Shown piece after piece: positions 8,685-18,835 of a stretch of 37,399 nucleotides of DNA. Position numbers and translations under genes: made by a program. The stretch comes from DATEPR01 sp036503065 (GTDB taxonomy: Bacteria; Actinomycetota; Actinomycetes; Mycobacteriales; Pseudonocardiaceae), in the NCBI GenBank assembly GCA_036503065.1, contig DASXXM010000260.1, forward strand, positions 1 to 37,399, read 5' to 3'. The notes under the pieces are model-generated. The model did not search any database, was not told where the DNA came from, and was given only the letters and a program-made list of their open reading frames with translations. Within the stretch, counting starts at the first letter, position 1. Every line of letters starts with the position of its first letter.

Positions 8685-8782
8685 CCCTCAAAGGTACCTC
8701 CAAGCACGGCCGTTGCGACATGGAGCGCAAGATGCCAAAACGACCAGATGGCCCGGTCGCCCCGGCGCGCCATGTCACTAGC

Positions 8783-8929
8783 TAGACTGGCTCGAAGCAC
8801 AGTGGAACCTGTTCAAGAGGGAGTGACTCCTTCGGTGCGGCACGCACCTTCGCCCGGTGGCGATAGTCAGCCGGGGTCGAGCCCCGGCTGCCATATCAGC
8901 CCGGTTTGCCGTGCGGTCGGAGTCGCGCG
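8783..8929 (+). promoter_or_regulatory. Promoter and three-hairpin structured leader of the CNNM operon
   Basis: A TAGACT -10-like hexamer (8783-8788) would start transcription near 8795, leaving about 135 untranslated bases. In this leader I see three consecutive inverted repeats: 8818-8832 (AGGGAG/CTCCTT, 3-base loop), 8834-8848 (GGTGCG/CGCACC, loop GCA), and a long imperfect one at about 8853-8905 whose core is CAGCCGGGG/CCCCGGCTG (8868-8890) with flanking GATA/TATC and GGC/GCC pairing. GGAG at 8919-8922 is the ribosome binding site of the following gene. It matches no riboswitch class I can name with confidence; metal-responsive control would fit the downstream genes. Confidence 0.5.
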
Positions 8930-10255
8930 GTGACCGGGACCCTCCTCGACGTGCTCGCCATCGTCGCCGTCCTGGTGTTGACGGCGTGCGCCGCGATCTT
9001 CGTCGCCGCCGAGTACGCGCTGACCACGCTGGAACGCGTCCAGGTCGACCGGCACGTGCGGGAGGTCGGCGACCGCAGGGCGCACCAGGTGGCCCGCGCC
9101 CAGCACTCGCTGTCCTTCCAGCTCTCCGGCGCCCAACTCGGCATCACGCTGTCCACCCTGACCACCGGCTACCTGGCCGAACCGGCCATCGCCGGGCTGG
9201 TGCGGCCGGTGCTGCGGGGGGTCGGCCTGCCCGACGGTGCGGCCGAACCGGTCGCGCTGGTGCTGGCGTTGCTGCTGGCCACGACGTTGTCCGTGGTGTT
9301 CGGCGAGTTGGTGCCCAAGAACCTGGCCATCGCGCACGCGCTGGGCACCGCGCGTGCGGTCGCGGGGGTGCAGACCACGTTCTCCACCGTGTTCCGCTGG
9401 CTGATCAACGCGCTGAACCGCTCGGCGAACTGGGTGGTGCGGCGGCTCGGGGTGGCGCCCGCTGAGGAGCTGCGGTCGGCGCGCGGGCCGCGTGAGCTGG
9501 TGTCGCTGGTTCGCTCGTCGGCCGAGCACGGCACGCTGGACCGGGGCACCGCGACGCTGATGGATCGGTCACTGCGGTTCGGCGAGCACACCGCTGAGGA
9601 CCTGATGACGCCACGGGTCCGGGTCGAGTCGCTGCGCGCCGACGCCACCGTGCTCGACCTGATCGAGACGTGCCGGCGCACCGGTTTCTCCCGGTTCCCG
9701 GTCCACGACGGGGACCTGGACGACGTGCGCGGGGTCGTGCACGTGAAGCAGGTCTTCGGGGTGGCCGCCGCGCAGCGGGCGACGACCCGGGTCGCGGCGC
9801 TGGCCCGGCCGGTGCCCACGGTGCCGGACACGCTGCCGGCGGACGCGCTGCTGGAGCGGTTGCGCGGGTCGGGCCTGCAGGTGGCCATGGTGGTGGACGA
9901 GTGGGGCGGCACGGCCGGGCTGGTCACCATGGAGGACCTGATCGAGGAGATCGTCGGCGACGTGCGCGACGAGCACGACCGGGCCGAGGGTCTGCCGGTG
10001 CGCCCGCTCGGGCGCAGCGGCTGGCTGGTGTCCGGACTGCTGCGGGACGACGAGGTGGCCGAGGCGACCGGCTTCCGGATGCCCGACGGCGAGTACGAGA
10101 CGCTGGCCGGCCTGGTGCTGGCCCAACTCGGGCGGATCCCGGCGGTCGGGGACGAGGTGCGGGTGGACGGCTGGCGGATCACCGTGATGCTGATGGACAA
10201 ACACCGGATCGCCGACCTACGACTGTCCAAAGTGGTCGAAGGAGCCGACGCATGA
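8930..10255 (+). CDS. CNNM/CorC-type membrane protein with CBS pair (first of two)
   Basis: A 441-residue protein of the UPF0053/hemolysin C-related family: an N-terminal CNNM (DUF21) transmembrane domain (residues about 1-190, including FVAAEYALTTLERVQVDRHV and VVFGELVPKNLAIA), a CBS pair (about 205-330, with EDLMTPRVRV and MVVDEWGGTAGLVTMEDLIEEIVGDV) and a C-terminal CorC_HlyC domain (GWLVSGLL to the end). Characterised relatives act in magnesium or cobalt efflux and resistance, not haemolysis. GTG 8930 is used because GGAG lies 7 bases upstream and the protein then starts at the first helix. It overlaps the next gene by ATGA. Confidence 0.93.
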   Translation: MTGTLLDVLAIVAVLVLTACAAIFVAAEYALTTLERVQVDRHVREVGDRRAHQVARAQHSLSFQLSGAQLGITLSTLTTGYLAEPAIAGLVRPVLRGVGLPDGAAEPVALVLALLLATTLSVVFGELVPKNLAIAHALGTARAVAGVQTTFSTVFRWLINALNRSANWVVRRLGVAPAEELRSARGPRELVSLVRSSAEHGTLDRGTATLMDRSLRFGEHTAEDLMTPRVRVESLRADATVLDLIETCRRTGFSRFPVHDGDLDDVRGVVHVKQVFGVAAAQRATTRVAALARPVPTVPDTLPADALLERLRGSGLQVAMVVDEWGGTAGLVTMEDLIEEIVGDVRDEHDRAEGLPVRPLGRSGWLVSGLLRDDEVAEATGFRMPDGEYETLAGLVLAQLGRIPAVGDEVRVDGWRITVMLMDKHRIADLRLSKVVEGADA

Positions 10256-11295
10256 ACATCGGCCTCGCCCTGTTCCTCACGGTGTTGTTGTTGCTGGGCA
10301 ACGCTTTCTTCGTCGGTGCCGAGTTCGCGGTGATCTCCGCGCGCCGGGACCGGCTGGAGATCCTGGCGGAAGAAGGCAAAACGCGGGCCAGGACGGCGAT
10401 CCGGGCCGGACACGAGCTGCCGCTGCTGATCGCCGGCGCGCAACTCGGTGTCACGCTGTGTTCCCTCGGCCTTGGCGCGCTGGCCGAGCCCGCGCTGTCG
10501 ACGTTGCTGGCGAGCCCGTTCGACGCGCTCGGCGTGACCGGTGCGGTCGTGCACGTGATCGGTTTCGCGCTGGCGCTGGGCATCGTGACGATCCTGCACA
10601 CGCTGCTCGGCGAGATGGTGCCGAAGAACCTGGCGCTGGCCGGGCCGGAACGGGCCGCGATGTGGCTGGTGCCGGTGCACTACGCGTTCTGCCGGTTCGC
10701 GCGGCCGCTGGTGGACGTGTTCACCGCGCTGGCCGGTGGCGTGCTGAAGTTGTTGCACGTGACGCCGAAAGAGGAGTTGGACAGCTCGTACACGTCGGCG
10801 GAACTGGCCTCGATGATCGCGGAGTCCCGGGACGAGGGCCTGTTGGAGGGCGCGGAGTCACGGCGGCTGACGCAGACGCTGTCGTCGGCCGGGCGCACCG
10901 TGGCCGATGTGGTCGTACCGTTGGACGACGTGTTCTCGCTGCCGGCCGCACCCACCGTCGGCGAGGTGTCGGCCGCCGTGGTCACGACCGGTTTCTCCCG
11001 GTTCCCGCTGCGCGCGGATGACGGCAGGCTGGTCGGCTACCTGCACATGAAGGACGTGCTCGGCCTGCTCGGCGGTGATCCGGGCGAAGCGGTGCCCAGG
11101 TCGGTGGTGCGCGGCCTGCCGGAACTGCCCACCGACGCCCGGCTGGACGACGCGCTCGCGGCGCTGCGGCGGGCGCACAGCCACCTGGCCAGGGCCGTGC
11201 GGCCGGACGGTTCCGTGGTCGGCGTGGTGGCGTTGGAGGACGTGGTCGAGGAGTACGTCGGTCCGGTCCGGGACGCGACTCACGTTGGGGCGTAA
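10252..11295 (+). CDS. CNNM/CorC-type membrane protein with CBS pair (second of two)
   Basis: A 347-residue paralogue of the preceding gene: CNNM domain (residues about 1-180, with FFVGAEFAVISARRDRLEIL and LLGEMVPKNLALAG) and a CBS pair (about 205-335, ending VVGVVALEDVVEEYVGPV). It lacks the C-terminal CorC_HlyC domain found in the first protein. The ATG overlaps the upstream stop (ATGA), with GAAGGAG just before. Side-by-side long and short CNNM proteins are a common actinobacterial arrangement and suggest a heterodimeric transporter or regulator; that assembly is inferred. Confidence 0.93.
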   Translation: MNIGLALFLTVLLLLGNAFFVGAEFAVISARRDRLEILAEEGKTRARTAIRAGHELPLLIAGAQLGVTLCSLGLGALAEPALSTLLASPFDALGVTGAVVHVIGFALALGIVTILHTLLGEMVPKNLALAGPERAAMWLVPVHYAFCRFARPLVDVFTALAGGVLKLLHVTPKEELDSSYTSAELASMIAESRDEGLLEGAESRRLTQTLSSAGRTVADVVVPLDDVFSLPAAPTVGEVSAAVVTTGFSRFPLRADDGRLVGYLHMKDVLGLLGGDPGEAVPRSVVRGLPELPTDARLDDALAALRRAHSHLARAVRPDGSVVGVVALEDVVEEYVGPVRDATHVGA

Positions 11296-11322
11296 CCGGT
11301 CCACTGCACTTCGTGACGAACC

Positions 11323-11379
11323 TTGACCATCCGCAATCGGCTGTTAGCGTGACGGCAAGCGCCTACCACATACGGTAGG
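11323..11379 (+). promoter_or_regulatory. Promoter with downstream inverted repeat
   Basis: TTGACC (11323-11328), 16 bp, TAGCGT (11345-11350) make a plausible sigma-70-type promoter. The repeat CCTACC-ACATAC-GGTAGG (11362-11379) begins just after the expected start site, where a bound repressor would block transcription. GGGGAGG then precedes the ATG at 11401. The core CTACC-N6-GGTAG occurs again at 14385-14400. Confidence 0.45.
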
Positions 11380-11400
11380 TGACCTTGGGGAGGCCGTCGG

Positions 11401-12636
11401 ATGGGGCGTCACCGCGCGGAGACGTCCGACATACGCCCGCTCAGACCCGGCCGCGTCCCTCGCCGCGGCCGCCGGTGGCCGGTGGCCGCGTTGACCGCCG
11501 CGTTGCTGGTCGTGGCCGGCTGGTTCGGCTGGTCCTGGTTGCACGGACAGCTGTCCCATGGCGCGACACCGAGTGCGGCCGCGTGCCCGGCCGGTCCGGA
11601 AACCGTGCAGGTGGCGGTGGTCGGGTCGATGGCAGACGTGATCGGCCGCGCGGCCGCCGCCTATACCGAGTCCAAACCGGTGGTGAACGACCACTGCGTG
11701 CGGATCAACGTGTCCGCCGTCGACCCGCAGGCGGTGCTGAGCGCGCTCGAACACGGGTGGGACGCGGCCAAGCTCGGCCCGCGGCCGCAGGCGTGGATCG
11801 CGGACTCGACGCTGTGGACCAACCAGTTGGCCGCGACCGCGGCCAATGTGATCGGTGACGCCCCGCAGTCGGTGGCGGCCAGCCCGGTGGTGCTGGCCAT
11901 GCCGCCGGACGCCGCCAAGGCGGTCATGTCGGCAGGCCCGCCGACGTTCGCCGCGCTGCCCGCACTGGTCGCGCAGGCCAACGGCTGGGCGGGTTTCAAC
12001 GAGCCGGCATGGGGCCAGTTCACGCTCGCGCTGCCCAGTCCGGCGGCCAACACCGCGAGCACGTTGGCCGTGACCGCGATGCTGGACCCGGCAACACCGC
12101 AGGGTCAGGCGCCGGTCACCGCGGACCTGCTCAACTCGACGCCGGTCAAGCAGAACCTGGACAACCTGGCGCTCGGCCAGCCTGCGTCGACCGGGAACAC
12201 CACGCACGACACGCTGCTCGCCCTCGGCCGCGCGGACGGCATCCACGCCGCGCCGTTCAGTGCGGTCCCGGTCACGGAACTGGATCTCTACCAACGAAAC
12301 CTGGGCGCCGACGGCACCGCCAAGCCGGTGAACGTACTCGACGAGGTGCGGTTGAGCGGCCCGACCCCGTACCTGGACTTCCCGTTCACGCCGCTGGCCG
12401 GCAACGGCACCGATCAGGTGGCCGCGGCGGAACACTTCCGCGACTTCCTGCTCACCCCGGCCGAGCAGACCCAGTTCGCCCGGTCCGGGCTGCGAGTGAC
12501 GAACGGTGTCACGCACCCCGATCCGTCGCCCGGCATCGACTGGGGCAGCGCGTCCCAGGGCCCGACGCCGACCGACGTGGGCAGCTACCAGCAGTTGGTG
12601 GCCGCGTGGCTGGCGGCCGGCCAGCCGGCCAAGTGA
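11401..12636 (+). CDS. Membrane-anchored extracellular substrate-binding-like protein
   Basis: A 411-residue protein with a basic N-terminus (RPGRVPRRGRRW), one membrane helix (about residues 28-48, AALTAALLVVAGWFGWSWL) and no lipobox Cys, so probably a type II anchored exported domain. The rest resembles the bacterial solute-binding fold that many actinobacteria carry in front of a von Willebrand A domain: VAVVGSMADVIGRAAAAYTES, QAWIADSTLWTNQLA, and the C-terminal AEHFRDFLLTPAEQTQFARSGLR. Here the vWA part is absent and the protein ends soon after. No transporter partners are adjacent. The role could be sensing or cell-envelope interaction; a ligand cannot be named. Confidence 0.75.
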   Translation: MGRHRAETSDIRPLRPGRVPRRGRRWPVAALTAALLVVAGWFGWSWLHGQLSHGATPSAAACPAGPETVQVAVVGSMADVIGRAAAAYTESKPVVNDHCVRINVSAVDPQAVLSALEHGWDAAKLGPRPQAWIADSTLWTNQLAATAANVIGDAPQSVAASPVVLAMPPDAAKAVMSAGPPTFAALPALVAQANGWAGFNEPAWGQFTLALPSPAANTASTLAVTAMLDPATPQGQAPVTADLLNSTPVKQNLDNLALGQPASTGNTTHDTLLALGRADGIHAAPFSAVPVTELDLYQRNLGADGTAKPVNVLDEVRLSGPTPYLDFPFTPLAGNGTDQVAAAEHFRDFLLTPAEQTQFARSGLRVTNGVTHPDPSPGIDWGSASQGPTPTDVGSYQQLVAAWLAAGQPAK

Positions 12637-12658
12637 CGACTGCGTTTAGAGTTCGGGT

Positions 12659-13294
12659 ATGACGGACTGGTCGGCGATCTCGAACGGGGCCACCGGCGCG
12701 GGCACCCTCGTGCTCGCCCTGGCCACCTTCGCCTCGGTGCGCTCGGCCAACCGATCGGCCAGGATCGCCGAGCGTGCGCTGTCGGTGGGGCTGCGACCGG
12801 TGCTGGTGCCCTCCCGACTGGAAGACCGGGTGGAGAAGATCTTCTGGGTGGACAACCACCACGCCAAGCTGGCCGGTGGCGAGGTCGTGGCGGAGATTGT
12901 CGACGGCAGCATCTACCTGGCGATGTCGGTGCGCAACGTGGGCAACGGAATCGGCGTACTCCAGGGCTGGCACGTGGAGGCCCGCAACTCGAACCTCAGT
13001 GCCGTCGAGCCGAGTGACCTCGCGCTGTTCCGCGAACAGACGCGCGACCTGTACGTGCCACCGGGCGACCTGAGCTTCTGGCAGGCCGGGTTGCGCGACG
13101 AGCACGAGGAGCACTACCAGATCGCCCGCGCTGCGATCCAGAACCGCGAGGCGCTCATCATCCATCTGCTCTACACCGACCATGAGGGCGGCCAGCGCAC
13201 CATCACCCGGTTCGCGGCATTCCCGGTCAGCGAGGACAGATGGCTGTCGTCGGTGTCCAAGCACTGGTTCCTGGACCGCCAGAACGGCCGGTAA
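12659..13294 (+). CDS. Hypothetical protein with N-terminal membrane helix
   Basis: A 211-residue protein whose first 30 residues (MTDWSAISNGATGAGTLVLALATFASVRSANRSARIAERAL) form one membrane helix followed by a basic amphipathic stretch; the remainder is soluble with a mixed beta pattern. I do not recognise a named family, although helix-plus-beta domain proteins of this kind are common uncharacterised actinobacterial products. A TAGAGT hexamer at 12647-12652 ends 6 bases before the ATG, so translation is probably leaderless. It lies between the solute-binding-like gene and the toxin-antitoxin pair and shares no overlap with either. Confidence 0.7.
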   Translation: MTDWSAISNGATGAGTLVLALATFASVRSANRSARIAERALSVGLRPVLVPSRLEDRVEKIFWVDNHHAKLAGGEVVAEIVDGSIYLAMSVRNVGNGIGVLQGWHVEARNSNLSAVEPSDLALFREQTRDLYVPPGDLSFWQAGLRDEHEEHYQIARAAIQNREALIIHLLYTDHEGGQRTITRFAAFPVSEDRWLSSVSKHWFLDRQNGR

Positions 13295-13321
13295 CCGGGG
13301 GCCGCGCGAAGGATGGCTACC

Positions 13322-13343
13322 GTAGAACATCATGTTCTACACT
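13322..13343 (+). promoter_or_regulatory. VapBC operator overlapping the -10 of a leaderless promoter
   Basis: GTAGAACAT-C-ATGTTCTAC (13322-13340) is a perfect 9-bp inverted repeat around one base. The hexamer TACACT (13338-13343) begins inside its right arm and ends 7 bases before the antitoxin ATG, so the transcript probably starts at the ATG. Binding of the antitoxin or the complex here would cover the -10, the usual conditional autorepression of such systems. Confidence 0.8.
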
Positions 13344-13350
13344 TGACCGC

Positions 13351-13620
13351 ATGGAACGCATCCCGATTCGTGAGCTGAACCAGCACACCAGTGCGGTGCT
13401 GGCTCGGGTGCAGCACGGCGAACTCCTGGAAGTCACCGTCAATGGCCAAGCCGTCGCCCGCCTCGTGCCGGTCGAGCCGTCCGAACTCGATGATCTGGTG
13501 GCACGAGGCCGTATCACGCCGGCCACCAGCAGCGGCCCGATGCCGCGGCCCGCGGGCCCGGTCGACACCTCGATCGACTCCACCGACATCATCTCCGAAC
13601 TCCGCGAGGAGCGCTGGTGA
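13351..13620 (+). CDS. Phd/YefM-type antitoxin
   Basis: An 89-residue antitoxin. The N-terminus MERIPIRELNQHTSAVLARVQHGELLEVTVNGQAVARLVPV is the Phd/YefM DNA-binding fold, and the charged C-terminal tail (about 60-89, ending DIISELREERW) is the likely toxin-neutralising segment. It precedes a PIN-domain toxin and overlaps its start by GTGA. ATG 13351 is 11 bp after a perfect operator palindrome. The pairing of a Phd-type antitoxin with a VapC-type toxin is common in actinobacteria and is usually called VapB. Confidence 0.92.
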   Translation: MERIPIRELNQHTSAVLARVQHGELLEVTVNGQAVARLVPVEPSELDDLVARGRITPATSSGPMPRPAGPVDTSIDSTDIISELREERW

Positions 13621-14027
13621 TCTACCTCGACAGTGCCGCCATCGTGAAACTCATCCGACCCGAGCGGGAAACCGACGCACTGCACGAGTGGCTGCGGGCA
13701 AATCATGACCAGCCACTGCTCTCATCCACCCTGGCGGAGATCGAGGTGCCTCGCGCCCTGCGGCGAGCGGATCCCGGTCGTCTGGCGGCGGTCCCCACTG
13801 TTCTGTCGAGGATCAACAAGATCGAGATCGACAACACGGTCCGTGCCACGGCCGCCGCATATCAGGATCCGCAACTGCGATCGCTGGACGCGATTCACCT
13901 CGCCTCGGCGCACAGCCTCGTGCTGGACGGCGCCTCGATCAGCGCTTTCGTCACCTACGACAAGCGACTTCTCGCCGCAGCCGCCAATGCGGGGCTGCCC
14001 ACCGCGAGTCCTGGGTCGGCGGTCTGA
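13617..14027 (+). CDS. vapC: PIN-domain toxin, VapC-type ribonuclease
   Basis: A 136-residue PIN-domain protein. The acidic metal-binding residues are visible: Asp5 in MIYLDSAAIVKL, Glu41 (or 43) in LAEIEVPRAL, Asp91 in SLDAIHLASA and Asp115 in TYDKRLLAAA. Such toxins cleave tRNA or rRNA in a Mg-dependent manner when the antitoxin is lost; the RNA target cannot be predicted here. GTG start, overlapping the antitoxin stop by 4 bp, so translation is coupled. Catalytic residues look intact, so the system is probably functional. Confidence 0.92.
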   Translation: MIYLDSAAIVKLIRPERETDALHEWLRANHDQPLLSSTLAEIEVPRALRRADPGRLAAVPTVLSRINKIEIDNTVRATAAAYQDPQLRSLDAIHLASAHSLVLDGASISAFVTYDKRLLAAAANAGLPTASPGSAV

Positions 14028-14091
14028 GCCTCAAGCTTGTTGTTTGATGTGGCTCACAGCAACCCTGAGTTCTGTCGAGGGCAAGTGAAAC

Positions 14092-14310
14092 TCAAGTTCT
14101 GTTGACAATTTCGCTCTCATTGCCGCCATCGCTCTTGAGGTGACCATCCGTAGCGCATCGACAAGGTCGGCCTGCCCGCACGAGCAGGGCAAGAGCATTC
14201 AATCCGTCCCTGCGACGATTCGAAGACCGCGGGAGAACTGCCGCCGCGACAGCCAAAATAATGGCAATACCGAAGCACAACGGCAGCACCAAGACGAGCA
14301 CGGCCACCAC
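14092..14310 (-). CDS. Candidate small membrane protein
   Basis: A possible 72-residue protein starting (M)VAVLVLVLPLCFGIAIILAVAAAVL, one clear hydrophobic helix followed by RSSNRRRDG, a positive-inside stop-transfer, and a soluble tail. GGAG lies a few bases before two consecutive GTG codons, and TTGACA occurs on the same strand at 14345-14340. Codon bias is weaker than in neighbouring genes and the C-terminal part looks random, so it may be spurious. It is divergent from the DNA-binding-like gene at 14411. The rest of the 14028-14410 gap shows nothing else coding. Confidence 0.3.
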   Translation of the reverse strand: MVAVLVLVLPLCFGIAIILAVAAAVLPRSSNRRRDGLNALALLVRAGRPCRCATDGHLKSDGGNESEIVNRT

Positions 14311-14384
14311 AACTCCAACCAGTCCGACGCCAACACATGTGTCAACGGTAGGATCCTCAAGGCAGAGTATCTATCCTCCAGTTA

Positions 14385-14403
14385 CTACCATCGAGGGTAG
14401 AGT
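14385..14403 (+). promoter_or_regulatory. Leaderless promoter with overlapping CTACC-N6-GGTAG repeat
   Basis: The hexamer TAGAGT (14398-14403) ends 7 bases before ATG 14411, as expected for leaderless mRNA. Inverted repeat CTACC (14385-14389), ATCGAG, GGTAG (14396-14400) overlaps it. Arms and spacer length equal those of the repeat at 11363-11378. Confidence 0.45.
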
Positions 14404-14410
14404 TGCTCCC

Positions 14411-15106
14411 ATGCAGATCGGTTATGGCAACGGCGGCTGGCTTCGAATCGATGGGAGCGGGCTGCCCGGGCCGGCCTACGCCCGCTTCGCGCGAGGCGTC
14501 GACCGCCGATGGCGGGTGGTCGAGCTTTACCTTGACGGCGAGGGTGAACCCCTGCCCGTAGCGACGATACGGCAACTGGCGCTCGATGCCATTGAGGCAG
14601 CAGTTCTCGAAGAGCCCGCTAGGCTGGAGAGCAGACTCGGCGTGGCAGGACCAGACCTCCATAGGCTTGCTGCCCACTATGCCACCACATGGGGCTCGAG
14701 CACCTACAGCGGCGAGCATTGCGATAGCTGCGGCAGCCCTCTGCTGGGCCGACGCAAAGATCGTCACACTGGGTCACGAGCGTTGGACAATTGGGTGGCC
14801 GAGAGTTGGTATGCGCAGTTTCCGGATTCCGGCATCCCACAGGTTGCGATGCCCAACTCCCCGGCCCCGCCCGCAACGGAGGCGGAGGAGTTCCCAGTGC
14901 TGGAGCCTCCACAAGGAAGCCGGATCACGGACGAATTCCTCGTCCAGGTCAGGCGGTGTTACGCACTGTGCCTGAGAAAAGGCCTACCTCCCGCCCCGAC
15001 GATCGCTGAGCTGGCCAGTGTCTCACCGCGCACAGCGCACAAGTGGGTGTCCGTCGCGCGAACTCGCGGCATCATGCCACCCGGCACCCGCGGCCGCGCT
15101 GGCTGA
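14411..15106 (+). CDS. Hypothetical protein with C-terminal HTH-like segment
   Basis: A 231-residue protein I cannot assign. The first 90 residues (MQIGYGNGGWLRIDGSGLPG ... VVELYLDGEGEPLPVATIRQL) look like a beta-rich domain. Around residues 90-125 there is EHCDSCGSPL, a single CxxC that could be half of a zinc site. A Pro-rich linker follows, and the last 55 residues (ITDEFLVQVRRCYALCL ... TIAELASVSPRTAHKWVSVARTRGIMPP) read as a helix-turn-helix of the kind seen in plasmid and phage-type regulators. The ATG start is supported by a TAGAGT hexamer 7 bases upstream. Codon bias is lower than average for the window, consistent with acquired DNA. Role suggested: transcription regulator, possibly of itself. 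Confidence 0.65.
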   Translation: MQIGYGNGGWLRIDGSGLPGPAYARFARGVDRRWRVVELYLDGEGEPLPVATIRQLALDAIEAAVLEEPARLESRLGVAGPDLHRLAAHYATTWGSSTYSGEHCDSCGSPLLGRRKDRHTGSRALDNWVAESWYAQFPDSGIPQVAMPNSPAPPATEAEEFPVLEPPQGSRITDEFLVQVRRCYALCLRKGLPPAPTIAELASVSPRTAHKWVSVARTRGIMPPGTRGRAG

Positions 15107-15207
15107 CCGTACAAAGCGAAAATAGCTCGGCGACCGTGTTATTCGATTGAGTGTTCTCATAACAGAACCGGTGAGTTAAGGCATTCGCCGCCTGGCATCG
15201 TCGCGTA

Positions 15208-15228
15208 CGGAACGTTCTGAGCGTTCCG
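15208..15228. terminator. 7-bp hairpin after the HTH-like gene
   Basis: CGGAACG (15208-15214), 7-base loop, CGTTCCG (15222-15228). It lies 100 bp after the stop at 15106 without a T-run; it could be a terminator or a protein-binding site. The remaining 15107-15407 gap holds no convincing gene. Confidence 0.35.
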
Positions 15229-15407
15229 CACGGATCGTGGTCAGATCCGCGCCCGATGGACGCCGATGCCCCGCACCACATCGACCACACCGGACATCAC
15301 GACCCGGTGCGCTGTTCACTCGGCCTGATCGGAGACCCGAGATCCGATACTGACAGTGACCAGCAGGCTGGCCCCACATGTGGTCGATCGTAGCGAGGCC
15401 GCCGAGC

Positions 15408-15569
15408 TCAGCGGTGGAGCAGAACCATCAGCAGGATCATCGCTAGCGCGCCTACGAACAGGATCGTGCCGAAATGGCGGTAGTTGGCGTTGACCCGACG
15501 CCCACTCGACACCGCAGGTGGGTCCGGGCGCCGATGATGGCCACCGTCGGGCGCCGGGTCGTCGTGCAT
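15408..15569 (-). CDS. Small single-pass membrane protein
   Basis: A 53-residue protein: charged, His/Pro/Asp-rich N-terminus (MHDDPAPDGGHHRRPDPP), then RRVNANYRHFGTILFVGALAMILLMVLLHR, one C-terminal membrane helix. Codons are strongly GC3-biased, unlike the opposite frames. It starts 24 bp downstream of the gcvP stop on the same strand and may be co-transcribed with it. The tail-anchored topology (N-terminus in the cytosol) is inferred; function unknown. Confidence 0.6.
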   Translation of the reverse strand: MHDDPAPDGGHHRRPDPPAVSSGRRVNANYRHFGTILFVGALAMILLMVLLHR

Positions 15570-15592
15570 GGCGACACCGTATACCGGATGAG

Positions 15593-18481
<2,889 letters not shown>

Positions 18482-18580
18482 TCGTGCCTCCGGGCGTCGC
18501 GTGAACGGGGGTCGGGGCTGCCGTGCCGGACGTTATGTCCGACACCGCCCTCCCCCTCTGTCCGTACCCGCGAACGCGGG

Positions 18581-18748
18581 TGCCTGAGAGCTTCGGCCGG
18601 GGTACCGGCCTTGCACCGTCGGCGGGGCCTCGCGGCCCACTTTCCAGAGGCGTCTCGCCCGCGCGGTCCCTGCCGCCTGAGAGGTTCCGGGGAGGAGTTG
18701 CTCCTTCGGCGCCGAACGGATCACGATCCGTCCGAACTCTCCCGCACG
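18581..18748 (-). ncRNA. Tandem glycine riboswitch upstream of gcvP
   Basis: Read on the minus strand, aptamer I runs from about 18745 (GCGGGAGAGTTCGG) through GCGCCGAAGGAGCAACTCC to CCTCTCAGGC (18684-18675). Aptamer II follows directly with GGCGAGACGCCTCTGGAAAG, a GACGGTGCAAGGCC segment, and GCTCTCAGGC (18591-18582). These are the conserved glycine-riboswitch elements in their usual two-aptamer order. A hairpin ACCCGC/GCGGGT (18581-18566) follows, without a T-run, then the Shine-Dalgarno of gcvP about 90 bases on. Translational or termination-type control cannot be told apart here. Confidence 0.93.
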
Positions 18749-18835
18749 GGTTTCACGACTACACGCCAAAGCCTACTCCGGGCGATTACCGGAGATCGTC
18801 CGCGTACGTGCCCTACCGGTTAACTACTCCGCGGG

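Noticed and set aside
8795..8929. Fluoride, M-box or yybP-ykoY riboswitch in the CNNM leader
   Set aside because: GGGAGT and GGCGATA stretches are reminiscent of such classes, but the ordered conserved elements of none of them could be completed; kept only as an unassigned structured leader.
15176..15379. 67-codon minus-strand frame between the HTH gene and the 53-residue protein
   Set aside because: No Shine-Dalgarno or -10-type leader, Arg/Gly-rich composition and no codon bias; probably chance.
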